A DNA stretch of 64,000 nucleotides, from NCBI RefSeq assembly GCF_009377175.1, contig NZ_VJZD01000015.1, forward strand, positions 1-64,000, written 5' to 3'. This DNA comes from Streptomyces adustus (GTDB lineage Bacteria; Actinomycetota; Actinomycetes; Streptomycetales; Streptomycetaceae). The translations under genes and the position numbers were made by a program. Positions 34,141-44,000 of the stretch are shown here, piece after piece. The notes below the pieces were generated by a model, which did no database searches, was not told where the DNA came from, and worked only from the letters and a program-made list of their open reading frames with translations. Each line of letters starts with the position of its first letter. Position 1 is the first letter of the stretch.

Positions 34141-35667
34141 TTGAGCGATTTTTCCCGCCGCTACCTGCTCAGGGCGTCAGCGGCCGCCGGCGCCGGGGCG
34201 GTCGTCGTCCCGGGCCTTACGGCCGCAGGCGCGCCGGACATTGCGGCCGCGAGCACCTTGGACCTTCTGGCCGCGAGCGACCCGACCAAAGGGTCGTCGG
34301 GATGTCGGCCGGCGAAGCTGACCGGTCACATCGTCCGCCCCGGTGACGCCTCGTACACGGATGATCGCATCGACTACGACCAGCTGTTCTCCCACTACCC
34401 GCTGGTCATCGTCTTCGCCCAGAAGACCCAGGACGTGGTGAACGCCCTCACCTGGGCGCGGCAGCACAACGTCGCACTGCGGGTACGCAGCGGCCGCCAC
34501 GCCCTGGAGGGCTGGTCGAACATCGACAACGGCATCGTGATCGACGTCAGCCAGCTCAAGTCGGTCCACATCGACGCCGACGCTCGTATCGCGACGGTCG
34601 GCGCCGGCCTGACCCAGCAGGAAGCGGTGACGGCGCTCGCCAAGCAGGACCTCGCGGTCACGACCGGAAGCGAGGGCAGCGTCGGCCTGGTCGGTGCGAC
34701 GGTCGGCGGCGGCCTCGGCCCCCTCAACCGCTACCTCGGCATGGCCTGCGACAGCCTGATCGGGACCGAGGTCGTCGTCCCGTCGGGTCGCGAATGCGCC
34801 AAGGTGATCCGTGCCGACATGAAGGACCACTCAGACCTGCTCTGGGCGCTCCGTGGGGCGGGAAACGGCAACTTCGGAATCGTCACGCAACTCACCTACA
34901 AGGTGCACCCGCTCAAGCGCATCGCCTATGTGCAGGCGACCTGGGACGGCCTTACGGACCTGCATGGGATCTTCGATGCGTGGCAGCGTACGGTACCGTT
35001 CGCCGACAACCGCCTCGGATCCGAAGTCGAGATCCACAAGTCCCAGATCCTGCTGTTCGCGTGGCTCGCGGAAGGGACGGCGGCAGAGGCCAAAAAGTTG
35101 CTGGCCCCGATCCTGTCGATCGGCGCGCCCGATGTGACAGTGCAGGTCGGCAACTGGGGCCCCATCTTTGCCGGAGCCCAGGTCCCGCGCTCGCAGGAGC
35201 CCGCCAACGTCAAGTTCTTCTCGCAGTTCGCCAAGAAGCTGTTCTCGAAGAAGGCGATCGACGTCATCGGCTACTACATGCGGAACGCTCCCACGGAGGA
35301 CAGCAACTACTTCGTCGATGCCTTCCAGGGGGCGATCAAGAAGGAGCCCCGCGGCGGCACCGCGTTCGTGCACCGTGACGCGATCTTCTACGGCGAGATC
35401 GGCGCGGCCTGGGGGACTCCTTCGACGACACCAGGCGTCTGCGACCCGCTCACCTCGACGTGCCAGGCCTGGACCGCCGAATTCAGCCAGGCGATGCGCG
35501 GCTTCGTGGACGGCGCCTACGTCAACGTGCCGAACGTCGGCATGCAGGAGTGGGAGACCGCCTACTGGGGGAGGCGCCACTTCGAGCGGCTGCGCGAGAT
35601 CAAGGCGAAGTACGACCCCTACAACGTCTTCCAGTACGAACAGAGCATCCCGCCCGCGTCACGCTGA
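34141..35667 (+). CDS. Tat-exported FAD-linked oxidase (berberine-bridge/GOOX type)
   Basis: A 508-residue secreted flavin oxidase. TTG at 34141 is preferred: AGAGGAT lies about 9 nt upstream and the protein then begins with a twin-arginine signal (SRRYLLRAS, Arg6-Arg7). The FAD-binding domain includes RSGRHALEG; His120 would carry the flavin covalently. The segment GSEGSVGLVGATVGGGLG has no Cys where bicovalent relatives have one, so single attachment is likely. The C-terminal BBE motif YDPYNVFQYEQSI is present. The substrate is probably a sugar, alcohol or alkaloid-like compound. The gene lies between two copies of a direct repeat and appears inserted. Confidence 0.87.
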   Translation: MSDFSRRYLLRASAAAGAGAVVVPGLTAAGAPDIAAASTLDLLAASDPTKGSSGCRPAKLTGHIVRPGDASYTDDRIDYDQLFSHYPLVIVFAQKTQDVVNALTWARQHNVALRVRSGRHALEGWSNIDNGIVIDVSQLKSVHIDADARIATVGAGLTQQEAVTALAKQDLAVTTGSEGSVGLVGATVGGGLGPLNRYLGMACDSLIGTEVVVPSGRECAKVIRADMKDHSDLLWALRGAGNGNFGIVTQLTYKVHPLKRIAYVQATWDGLTDLHGIFDAWQRTVPFADNRLGSEVEIHKSQILLFAWLAEGTAAEAKKLLAPILSIGAPDVTVQVGNWGPIFAGAQVPRSQEPANVKFFSQFAKKLFSKKAIDVIGYYMRNAPTEDSNYFVDAFQGAIKKEPRGGTAFVHRDAIFYGEIGAAWGTPSTTPGVCDPLTSTCQAWTAEFSQAMRGFVDGAYVNVPNVGMQEWETAYWGRRHFERLREIKAKYDPYNVFQYEQSIPPASR

Positions 35668-35703
35668 TCGACAGTTCGCCGTCGGGCCCCGCCCTGGTCA
35701 GGC

Positions 35704-35835
35704 AAGCGCTGGTCGGGGCGGATCTCCCGCCGACACCACGAACGGGGCCGACGGTCATGGACCGCCGGCCCCGCCGCGTCTCACCGACCCTGGGCCGTCC
35801 CTGGGCCGTCGTCCCTGGGCCGTCCGGCCCCGGAA
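35704..35835. repeat. Direct repeat copy 2, after the FAD oxidase gene
   Basis: Second copy of the 33415-33531 sequence, 132 bp long because a CCCTGGGCCGTC-type segment is duplicated inside it. It starts 37 bp after the FAD oxidase stop and ends 26 bp before the 3' end of the phosphatase gene. Confidence 0.9.
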
Positions 35836-35860
35836 AGGGGGCCTCGGGCGGGCCGCCCGG

Positions 35861-37327
35861 TCAGGCGACCGGGGCCAGGACGTGGCCGGCGGGAACCGAC
35901 GGGGCCGACTGCTCGGCCCAGACGATCTTCCCGGTGGGGGTGAAGCGGGTTCCCCACCGGTCGGCGAGCTGGGCGACGATGAAGATCCCGCGGCCACCTT
36001 CGTCCGTGTCCGTGGCGTAGCGCAGATGCGGGGTGGTGCTGCTGCTGTCGCTGACCTCCACGACCAGGCTCGTGTCGCGCAGAAGGCGAAGGTGCACAGG
36101 GGGTGTCCCGTAGCGGATGGCGTTGGTGACCAGCTCGCTGAGGATCAGCTCGGTGGCGAATGCCGTCTCCTCCACGTTCCAGTCGGCCAGCTTCGCGAGC
36201 ACCTCGGCGCGCAGACCGGCCACCGCGGCCGGAACGGCAGGGATCTCCCATTCGGCGATACGGTCCCGGGGAAACGCCTGGGTCCGGGCGACCAGGAGAG
36301 CGGCGTCGTCGACCGCACGGGCGGGCAGTACCGCCTCCAGGATCCTCTCGCACGTCTTCTCCGGCTCCGGCCCCACCTCGGAGAGCGTGTCGCGCAGCAG
36401 CTTCAGGCCGGTCCCGATGTCGCGGTGACGGTTGTGGATGAGCCCGTCGGTGTAGAGCACGAGCTGCGTGTCCTCCGGCAGCTCCCGGTCGACGCACTGA
36501 AAACGCAGGCCGCCTACGCCGAGCGGGGGGCCTGCGGGCAGATCGACCAGCTCCACGCGGCCGTCCGGATAGACGATGGCGGGCGGGAAATGACCGGCTC
36601 TGGCCATCGTGCAGTTACGGGAGACCGGGTCGTAGATCGCATACAGACACGTGGCCGCGACGATTCCCTCCGCGCTGTCGCCCGCCTCCGCATCCATCTG
36701 CATGACCACGTCGTCGAGGCGGGCCAGCAGCTCGTCGGGCGGCAGGTCGAGGGTGGAGAAATTGCGGACCGCGGTGCGCAGCCGCCCCATCGTGACCGCG
36801 GAGCTCAGGCCGTGGCCGACCACGTCCCCGACCACCAGGGCGGTGCGGAATCCCGGGAGGGGGATCACGTCGAACCAGTCCCCGCCGACCTCGGCCTCGG
36901 CGGGCACGTACCGGCACGCCGACCGGACGGTGCTGGTGTCCGGCAGCACACGAGGCAGCAGGCTGCGCTGCAACGTGGTGGCGATGGAGTGCTCGCGGGT
37001 GAAGCGGCGGGCCAGTTGCGAGACCGCGAGGCCGACGACGAGCAGCAGTCCGGCGGTGACGACTTCGTCCGCGCTGTTGAAGTGGATGAAGCTTCTGTAC
37101 GGAGTCGTGAAGAAGTAGACGAACCACGCGGAGGCGGAGAGGGCCGTGAGGACCGCGACCCACCGGTGGCCCAGGGCGGCCACCGCCGCGACGACGAACA
37201 TCAGGATCAGGGCCACGTTCGTCTGGGACAAGGCGGCTCGGTCGGTTGCCAGGAGCGCGCACACGGCGAGTGGGACTGCAATCGCCACAAGGAGCGCGGT
37301 CAACCCCTTGACTGGGCCACGAGGCAT
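35861..37327 (-). CDS. SpoIIE-type PP2C phosphatase with ATPase domain
   Basis: A 488-residue signalling protein. Three or four hydrophobic helices occupy about residues 5-100. A PP2C/SpoIIE phosphatase domain follows at about 115-340 (GGDWFDVIPL, VVGDVVGHGLSSA, ARAGHFPPAI, LYTDGLI, DDAALLV); the Asp residues bind Mn/Mg. A C-terminal anti-sigma-type HATPase is at about 355-480 (ELILSELVTNAIRYG, N-box; DEGGRGIFIVAQLADRWG, G-box). Such proteins switch anti-anti-sigma factors by opposing phosphorylation. AAGGAGG precedes the ATG at 37327. No sigma or anti-sigma partner is adjacent. Confidence 0.88.
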   Translation of the reverse strand: MPRGPVKGLTALLVAIAVPLAVCALLATDRAALSQTNVALILMFVVAAVAALGHRWVAVLTALSASAWFVYFFTTPYRSFIHFNSADEVVTAGLLLVVGLAVSQLARRFTREHSIATTLQRSLLPRVLPDTSTVRSACRYVPAEAEVGGDWFDVIPLPGFRTALVVGDVVGHGLSSAVTMGRLRTAVRNFSTLDLPPDELLARLDDVVMQMDAEAGDSAEGIVAATCLYAIYDPVSRNCTMARAGHFPPAIVYPDGRVELVDLPAGPPLGVGGLRFQCVDRELPEDTQLVLYTDGLIHNRHRDIGTGLKLLRDTLSEVGPEPEKTCERILEAVLPARAVDDAALLVARTQAFPRDRIAEWEIPAVPAAVAGLRAEVLAKLADWNVEETAFATELILSELVTNAIRYGTPPVHLRLLRDTSLVVEVSDSSSTTPHLRYATDTDEGGRGIFIVAQLADRWGTRFTPTGKIVWAEQSAPSVPAGHVLAPVA

Positions 37328-37463
37328 GCGTACCTCCTTCCCCTCTGGTGTAGCAGGGGTGACGTGGCCCGGCCAGCCGATACGGGTCCGGCCGGAACCC
37401 TGGATGGCCTCACCCGGGGCGGGAGGTCCGGTCCCCCCGCCCCGCTGTGGCGTCCGGGGGCGG

Positions 37464-38483
37464 TCAGTCGAGGTAGGCGGGGGAGACCGCCGCCGTGGTG
37501 AGGCGGTGGGGGTGGCCCGTGCCGTCGGACGGGACGGCGTACAGGTCCGCCCCGTAGTCGCCCGGCAGGGCGTAGACGAGGGTGTGGGCGTCCTGCCAGA
37601 CCGCCTGGTCGTCGACGCTGCGGGACTCGGCGAGCGGGGTCTCGCGCAGGGTGCGCAGGTCGAGGACGTACAGCCGCCAGGGGGCGTCGGCGGGCAGGCC
37701 AGGGACGCGCTTCTTGAAAGCGATCCGGGTGCCGTCGGGGGAGAGCGACGGGCACTCCATGTTCGTCCGCACGGTGGTCACGGTGCGGGCCTCCAGGTCG
37801 CCGCGGACCAGGTAGGTCTTCCCCTTCGTCGCCATCGTCGCGTAGAACGTGCGGTCGTCCGCCGCGAAGGTCACGCCCCAGAAGTTCACGTCGGCCGCCC
37901 GGTAGCGCCGGCCGTCCTTCACGATCCCGAACTCCTCCAGCGACGGGATCAGCCGCCCCGTCCTGGTGTCCACGATCGCCGCCCGGGTGGAGAAGTTCGT
38001 ACCGGCGTAGGAGTCGCCGCCGACGAACGCCGTCCAGGCGGCGAAGCGGCCGCTGGGGGAGACCCGGGCGCGGGAGGGGATGCCGGGGACGTCGTAGCGG
38101 GCGGTCTCCTTCAGCCGGGCGTCCAGGATCAGCGCGCGGTAGGTGTCCGAGACCGCGCCGTGCACCGCCTGGAGGCACACACCGGTGCCGGCGGCGGCGT
38201 AGAAGCGCAGGCACTTGACACCCGAGGCGGTCCGCGCCCCGGCCGGGGCCGACGCCGGGACGGCGGTGAGCTCGTCGCGGTGCGGGCCCCAGGCCATGTT
38301 GCGGAAGACCAGGCGGCCGCGGGCGGTCAGGGTGACCGGGCCGGACGTCACCGCGGGGCCGCCCGCCTGGGTCTGGTCCCGGCGCTCCGCCCGGGCCGAG
38401 GCGTGCAGGACCGCGCCCGCCGCCACCGCCGCCAGGACGGCGACGGCCGAGAGCAGCACCAGGATGCGGTTGCGTACGGTCAT
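37464..38483 (-). CDS. Membrane-anchored beta-propeller protein (TolB-like)
   Basis: A 339-residue protein with an N-terminal helix (LVLLSAVAVLAAVAAGAVL) as signal or anchor, then repeats with the pattern of TolB/WD40-like blades: PSGRFAAWTAFVGGD, LSPDGTRIAFKKR, LYVLDLRTLRETPLA, LYAVPSDGTGHPHRLT. Function unknown. Its ATG overlaps the stop of the upstream MFS gene (ATGA), so it is coupled to that transporter and to the phosphoesterase gene before it. Confidence 0.75.
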   Translation of the reverse strand: MTVRNRILVLLSAVAVLAAVAAGAVLHASARAERRDQTQAGGPAVTSGPVTLTARGRLVFRNMAWGPHRDELTAVPASAPAGARTASGVKCLRFYAAAGTGVCLQAVHGAVSDTYRALILDARLKETARYDVPGIPSRARVSPSGRFAAWTAFVGGDSYAGTNFSTRAAIVDTRTGRLIPSLEEFGIVKDGRRYRAADVNFWGVTFAADDRTFYATMATKGKTYLVRGDLEARTVTTVRTNMECPSLSPDGTRIAFKKRVPGLPADAPWRLYVLDLRTLRETPLAESRSVDDQAVWQDAHTLVYALPGDYGADLYAVPSDGTGHPHRLTTAAVSPAYLD

Positions 38484-39814
38484 GAGACGGCCTCCCGGGC
38501 GGGTCGCAGGGCCAGGGCGCAGCAGCCCGCGCACACCGCCAGCGCCACCGTCGACGCCAGCAGCGCCGTACGGTCGCCCCACAGTGTCCAGGCCGCCCCG
38601 AACCCCAGGGAGCAGGCGAAGCGGGCGAGTGCCTGGCCCGTCTGGACCAGGGCCAGACCGGACGAGCGCAGGGCCGGCGGCACGCTGTCCGAGGCCGCCG
38701 CCATCAGCACCCCGTCGGTGGCCGCGTAGAAACCGCCGTGCAGCAGCAGGACGGCGTACGGCAGCGCGGTGCCGTGCCAGGAGGAGAGCAGGACCGCGTA
38801 CGCCAGGAGCAGCGCTCCGTGTCCGGCCAGGAACACCCGGCGGCCGCCCACCCGGTCCGCCAGCCGGCCCAGCGGCACCGCCAGCAGCAGGAAGGCCGCC
38901 GCGGTGCCCAGCGGCAGCAGCGCGAACCAGCGGTCGGGGACGCCCAGACGGCGTTGCAGCAGCAGGTAGACGAAGGAGTCGCTGACCGTGGCCAGGCCGA
39001 GCAGCAGGGCGCAGAGCGTGATCCGGCGCAGGTCCCGCCGGCGCAGCAGGCCCAGGGCGGCCCGCAGGGTGGGGCGTTCGGCCGGGGCAGTCGAGGCAGT
39101 CGGGGCGGTGGCGGCGGTCGCGGCGGGCTGAGGCGCCGGGGGAGCCGTCGGGGGCGTCGGAGCGCCGTTCGGTACGAACAGGACCAGGACCAGCACCCCG
39201 AGCACCGCCACGCAGAAGCTCACGGTGAACACGGCGTCGTAGCCGTCCACCGTCGCCCGCAGGATCAGGAACGCCACCAGCGGACCGAGCAGCGCGCCCG
39301 CCGTGTCCATCGCCCGGTGCACCCCGAAGGCGCGGCCGCGGTTCTCGGGCGTGCTGGACAGGGAGATCAGCGCGTCGCGCGGGGCGGTGCGCAGCCCCTT
39401 GCCGGTGCGGTCGGCGGCCAGGACCAGGCCGATGGGGGTGAGGGTGTGCGCCAGCAGCAGCAGAGGCTTGCACAGGGCCGAGAGGCCGTAGCCGATGCCC
39501 GCCACCCACTTGTGGCGGCCCCCGCCCCGGTCGGCCAGATGCCCGCCGGCCAGCCGCACCAGGGCCGAGAAGCCGTTGTAGACGCCGTCCAGGAGCCCGA
39601 AGCCGAGCGGGGACAGGCCCAGACCCGCCACCAGGTACAGCGGGAGGACCGCCGTCACCATCTCCGAGGACACGTCGGTGATCAGGCTGACCGTGCCGAG
39701 CGCCAGCACCGTGGGGGCGACCGCGGCGCGGCGCCGCCCGGCGGAAGGCCGGACGGCGCCGTCCGCGGACACCGGCGCGCCGGGAGCCCCGGCGCGGCTG
39801 TCCGCGACGTACAT
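38480..39814 (-). CDS. MFS transporter in a phosphoesterase operon
   Basis: A 444-residue 12-helix transporter. After a polar N-terminus of about 30 residues comes TDVSSEMVTAVLPLYLV (helix 1), then the loop GGHLADRGGGRHK (motif A). An Ala/Pro/Thr-rich central loop (about 215-250) divides the two halves, and GRLADRVGGRRV repeats motif A. Substrate unknown. Its start lies 1 nt after the upstream phosphoesterase stop (TGACATG), and its own stop overlaps the next gene, so the three genes form one operon. Confidence 0.85.
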   Translation of the reverse strand: MYVADSRAGAPGAPVSADGAVRPSAGRRRAAVAPTVLALGTVSLITDVSSEMVTAVLPLYLVAGLGLSPLGFGLLDGVYNGFSALVRLAGGHLADRGGGRHKWVAGIGYGLSALCKPLLLLAHTLTPIGLVLAADRTGKGLRTAPRDALISLSSTPENRGRAFGVHRAMDTAGALLGPLVAFLILRATVDGYDAVFTVSFCVAVLGVLVLVLFVPNGAPTPPTAPPAPQPAATAATAPTASTAPAERPTLRAALGLLRRRDLRRITLCALLLGLATVSDSFVYLLLQRRLGVPDRWFALLPLGTAAAFLLLAVPLGRLADRVGGRRVFLAGHGALLLAYAVLLSSWHGTALPYAVLLLHGGFYAATDGVLMAAASDSVPPALRSSGLALVQTGQALARFACSLGFGAAWTLWGDRTALLASTVALAVCAGCCALALRPAREAVS

Positions 39815-39815
39815 G

Positions 39816-40706
39816 TCAGGACGCCCAGATGCCCGTGATGTCCGCTGCGGAGGCCGCGTTGCCCGCGTGGGCGCTCAGGCCCTGCGAGTCCTCCAGGGTG
39901 CGCAGCAGGTTGTAGTGGTTGTACGTGGTCGACGAGCTGGACCCGGCCGTGACCGGCTGCCCGTACAGCACCGTCGGGATGCGGTTGCCGGCCAGCCGGT
40001 TGTCCTCGTCGAAGGTGACGACGAGCAGGCTGTTGTGGGTCTTGGCCCAGGTGGCGTACGCGCTCAGGTTGTTCTTCAGCCAGGTGTCACCGGTCGCCAC
40101 CGAGCAGTCGTGCATGTCGCTGCACAGGTTGGGGACGACGAAGGAGACGTTCGGCAGGGTGGTGTAGTCGGTGGGGAACTGGGCGAAGGTCTTCGCCGTC
40201 GAGGTCGGGACGTTGCTGAAGCCGAACCACGGGTTGTGCTTGCGGGCGTAGTTGCCGCTGCTGCACGTGGTCGAGCCCTGGCTGGGCAGCGTCTCGTTGT
40301 AGCTGGCCCAGGTACGGCCGGCCGCGATCACCTCGGACGCCAGGTTGGCGGCCGAGGAGAAGCCGGGCGTGTAGCAGCTGTCGTCCGTGATGCCCTGGGT
40401 GGAGCCGGAGAACAGGGCGAAGTAGTTCGGCTGGCTCGGGTGGGTCTCGGCGTAGGCCTGGGTGAGGTTGGCGCCGCCCGTGGCGAGCGAGTTGATGTAG
40501 GGGGCGCTAGAGGAGCCGATGACCTGGCTGTAGGCGTGGTTCTCGAAGACCACCACGACCACGTGGTCCGGGGTCGGCACCCCGGCCGCGGCCTGCGCGG
40601 TCGAGGAGCCGCCGAGGCCGGTCCACAGGCCGACCGCGGCGGCCGCGAGGGCCAGCCCGGACGCCAGCGCTGTGCGACTGCGGCGGTACACGGAACTGCC
40701 GGACAC
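39816..40706 (-). CDS. Secreted acid phosphatase/phosphoesterase (AcpA-like)
   Basis: A 296-residue secreted enzyme. GTG at 40706 follows GGAGG at 5 nt and gives a signal peptide ending at about STAQAAAG. The phosphoesterase-family motif DHVVVVVFENHAYSQV opens the mature protein; later landmarks are AETHPSQPNYFALFSGS, GITDDSC and LLVVTFDEDN. The fold resembles AcpA and phospholipase C-type phosphoesterases, so the likely action is hydrolysis of phosphate esters outside the cell. First gene of a three-gene operon with an MFS transporter and a beta-propeller protein. Confidence 0.85.
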   Translation of the reverse strand: MSGSSVYRRSRTALASGLALAAAAVGLWTGLGGSSTAQAAAGVPTPDHVVVVVFENHAYSQVIGSSSAPYINSLATGGANLTQAYAETHPSQPNYFALFSGSTQGITDDSCYTPGFSSAANLASEVIAAGRTWASYNETLPSQGSTTCSSGNYARKHNPWFGFSNVPTSTAKTFAQFPTDYTTLPNVSFVVPNLCSDMHDCSVATGDTWLKNNLSAYATWAKTHNSLLVVTFDEDNRLAGNRIPTVLYGQPVTAGSSSSTTYNHYNLLRTLEDSQGLSAHAGNAASAADITGIWAS

Positions 40707-40789
40707 ATCTACCTCCGGTGGGGAAAGAACGGGGTGGCGGTGCGGACAGAGCATGCGCACGCCAAAATTCCCCTGTCCCACGGCGTAAA

Positions 40790-40828
40790 ACCCGGTGGAT
40801 GAAAACCGGGTGAACTACTGCATCCACC
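40790..40828. repeat. Two overlapping, mutually exclusive hairpins
   Basis: ACCCGGT/ACCGGGT (40790-40796 with 40805-40811) and GGTGGATG/CATCCACC (40794-40801 with 40821-40828) share three bases, so only one can form at a time. They lie in the 299-bp gap between divergent phosphoesterase and glnE genes. Confidence 0.45.
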
Positions 40829-41005
40829 ACGGGACCGAGCCCTCCGTCCGGCCGACACCCTGGTGTGCATCCTCCACCCGCCGGGTTCGCCCCGCCCCTC
40901 GGCGTGACTCGTAGGCGTCGGCCCCAGAGCTTCGGCCAGGGACTGCGGTTAGGCTCGGGCCGGTACGACCTTGATCCGATGGCTCGATCCGACGGGAGGC
41001 CGGGG

Positions 41006-44000
41006 ATGACGGCGCCGGGGCGCAGGAGCAGCACCTTCACCAGGCTGCTGCGGCACGGCTTCACCGATCCGTCGGCCGCGGAACGGCTCCTGGACAGCCC
41101 CGAACTCGCGGGCGTCCGCGACGACCCGGTGCTGCTGGAGGCGCTGGGTGTGACCGCCGACCCCGACCTCGCGCTGCACGGCCTCGTCCGGATGCTGGAG
41201 GCGCAGCCCGGCCCCGCGGCCCGCCGCGAACTGCTGGACACGTTGATAGCGGCCAAGCCGCTGCGCGACCGGCTGCTCGGCGTGCTCGGCGCCTCCGCCG
41301 CGCTCGCCGACCACCTCGCCCGGCACCCGCGCGACTGGGAGGAGCTCGTCACCTACGAGCCGCGCGACCTCCACCCCGGGGTCGAGGAGTTCGAACGCGG
41401 CCTGGCGCAGGCCACGGACCCCGTCTCGCTGCGCGTCGCCTACCGTCGCTGCCTGCTGTCCATCGCCGCCCGTGACGTGTGCGGCACCATCGACCTGGCC
41501 GATACCGCCGCCGAGCTCGCCGACCTGGCCACCGCGACCCTGCGGGCCGCCCTGCGCATCGCCAGTGCCGCCGCGCCCGACGACGCCGCCGCGTGCCGGC
41601 TCGCGGTGATCGCGATGGGCAAGTGCGGCGGCCACGAACTCAACTACGTCTCCGACGTCGACGTCATCTTCGTCGGCGAGGCGGCCGACGCCCTCGCCGA
41701 CGAGGGCAAGGCCCTCAGGTCGGCGACCAGGCTGGCCTCGCACATGATGCGGATCTGCTCCGAGACCACCGTCGAGGGCTCCATCTGGCCCGTCGACGCC
41801 AATCTGCGTCCCGAGGGCAGAAACGGTCCGCTGGTGCGCACCCTCGCCAGCCATCTGGCCTACTACCAGCGCTGGGCCAAGACCTGGGAGTTCCAGGCGC
41901 TGCTCAAGGCCCGCCCGGTCGCCGGGGACCTCGCGCTCGGCGAGGCGTACGTCGATGCCCTCGAACCCCTGGTCTGGCAGGTCGCCGAGCGCGAGAACTT
42001 CGTCGCCGACGTGCAGAAGATGCGCCGCCGGGTGGTCGAGAACATCCCCGCCGCCGAGGTCGACCGCGAGCTGAAGCTCGGCCCCGGCGGCCTGCGGGAC
42101 GTCGAGTTCGCCGTCCAGCTGCTCCAGCTGGTGCACGGGCGGGCGGACGCCTCGCTGCGCAGCGGCACCACCCTGCACGCCCTGCACGCCCTGGCCGCGG
42201 GCGGCTACGTCGGCCGCGCGGACGCCGTCCAGCTCGACGAGGCCTACCGCTTCCTGCGCTCCATGGAGCACCGCATCCAGCTCCACCGGCTGCGCCGCAC
42301 CCACCTCGTCCCGGAGGCCGAGGCCGACCTGCGCCGCCTCGGCCGTTCCCTGGGCCTGCGCACCGACCCGGTCGCCGAGCTGCTGCGCGAGTGGAAGCGG
42401 CACAGCAGCGTCGTACGCCGTCTGCACGAGAAGCTCTTCTACCGGCCGCTGCTCGACGCGGTCGCCCAACTCGCTCCGGGGGAGACCCGGTTGAGTCCCG
42501 AGGCGGCACGGGAACGGCTGGTCGCGCTCGGTTACGCCGACCCGGCCGCGGCCCTGCGCCACCTGGAGGCCCTCGCCTCCGGCGTCACCCGCAAGGCCGC
42601 CATCCAACGCACCCTGCTGCCGGTCCTGTTGGGCTGGTTCGCGGACTCCGCCGAACCGGACGCGGGCCTGCTCAACTTCCGCAACGTCTCCGACGCGCTC
42701 GGCAAGACCCCTTGGTATCTCCGGCTGTTGCGCGACGAGGGCGCCGCTGCCGAGAACCTCGCGCGGGTGCTGTCCGCCGGCCGCCTCGCCCCGGACCTGC
42801 TGATGCGCGCGCCCGAGGCGGTGGCCCTGCTCGGCGACGGCGACGGCGGCGGACTCGAACCCCGCTCCCGCGCCCACCTGGAACAGGAGACCCTGGCCGC
42901 CGTCGGCCGCGCCGAGAACGCCGAGGACGGCGTCCGGGCCGCCCGCGGTGTCCGCCGCCGCGAGCTGTTCCGTACGTGCGCCGCCGACATCGTCGGCTCC
43001 TACGGCACCGAGACCCAGCCGGCCGAGGCCGACCAGGGCGCCCTGGTGGACCGGGTGGGCGGCGCGGTGTCGGACCTGACGGCGGCGACCCTGGCCGGCA
43101 CCCTGCGCGCGGTGGTGCGCGAGGGCTGGGGCGAGCAGCTGCCCACCCGCTTCGCCGTCATCGGCATGGGCCGCTTCGGCGGCCACGAACTGGGCTATGG
43201 CTCCGACGCCGACGTCCTGTTCGTGCACGAGCCGCGCGAGGGCGTCGGCGAGCGGGAGGCCGCCGACGCGGCCAACAAGGTCGTCTCCGAGATGCGCAGG
43301 CTGCTCCAGATCCCCAGCGCCGACCCGCCCCTGCTCATCGACGCCGACCTGCGCCCGGAGGGCAAGTCCGGCCCGCTGGTGCGGACGCTGAAGTCGTACG
43401 ACGCCTACTACCGCCGCTGGTCCCTGGTCTGGGAGTCGCAGGCCCTGCTGCGCGCCGAGCAGGTCGCCGGGGACCCGGAGCTGGGCCGCCGCTTCCTCGA
43501 CCTGGTCGACCCGCTGCGCTACCCGGCGGAGGGGCTCGGCGACGAGGCGGTGCGCGAGATCCGGCGGCTGAAGGCCCGGATGGAGTCCGAGCGGCTGCCG
43601 CGCGGCGCCGACCCCAAGCTGCACACCAAGCTCGGCCCCGGCGGGCTGTCCGACGTCGAGTGGACCGTGCAGCTGCTCCAGCTGCGGCACGGCTGGGCGG
43701 AGCCGGGCCTGCGCACCACCCGCACCCGGGAGGCGCTGGCCGCCGCCCGCGCCGCCGAGCTGCTCGGCGGCGAGGACGCCGCCATCCTCGACGAGGCGTG
43801 GATCCTGGCGACCCGGGTGCGCAACGCGGTCATGCTGGTCCGCGGCCGGGCCGGGGACACCTTCCCCTCCGACCCCCGCGAGCTGGCCGCGGTCGGCCGC
43901 TACCTGGGCTACAGCCCCGGCCACGCGGGCGACATGCTCGACGACTACCGGCGTACGACACGCAGGGCGCGGGCGGTCGTCGAGGAACTGTTCTACGGCG

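Noticed and set aside
33415..35835. Integrated phage or ICE with att sites
   Set aside because: The bracketed segment holds one oxidase gene only; no integrase, transposase, tRNA target or phage gene is seen.
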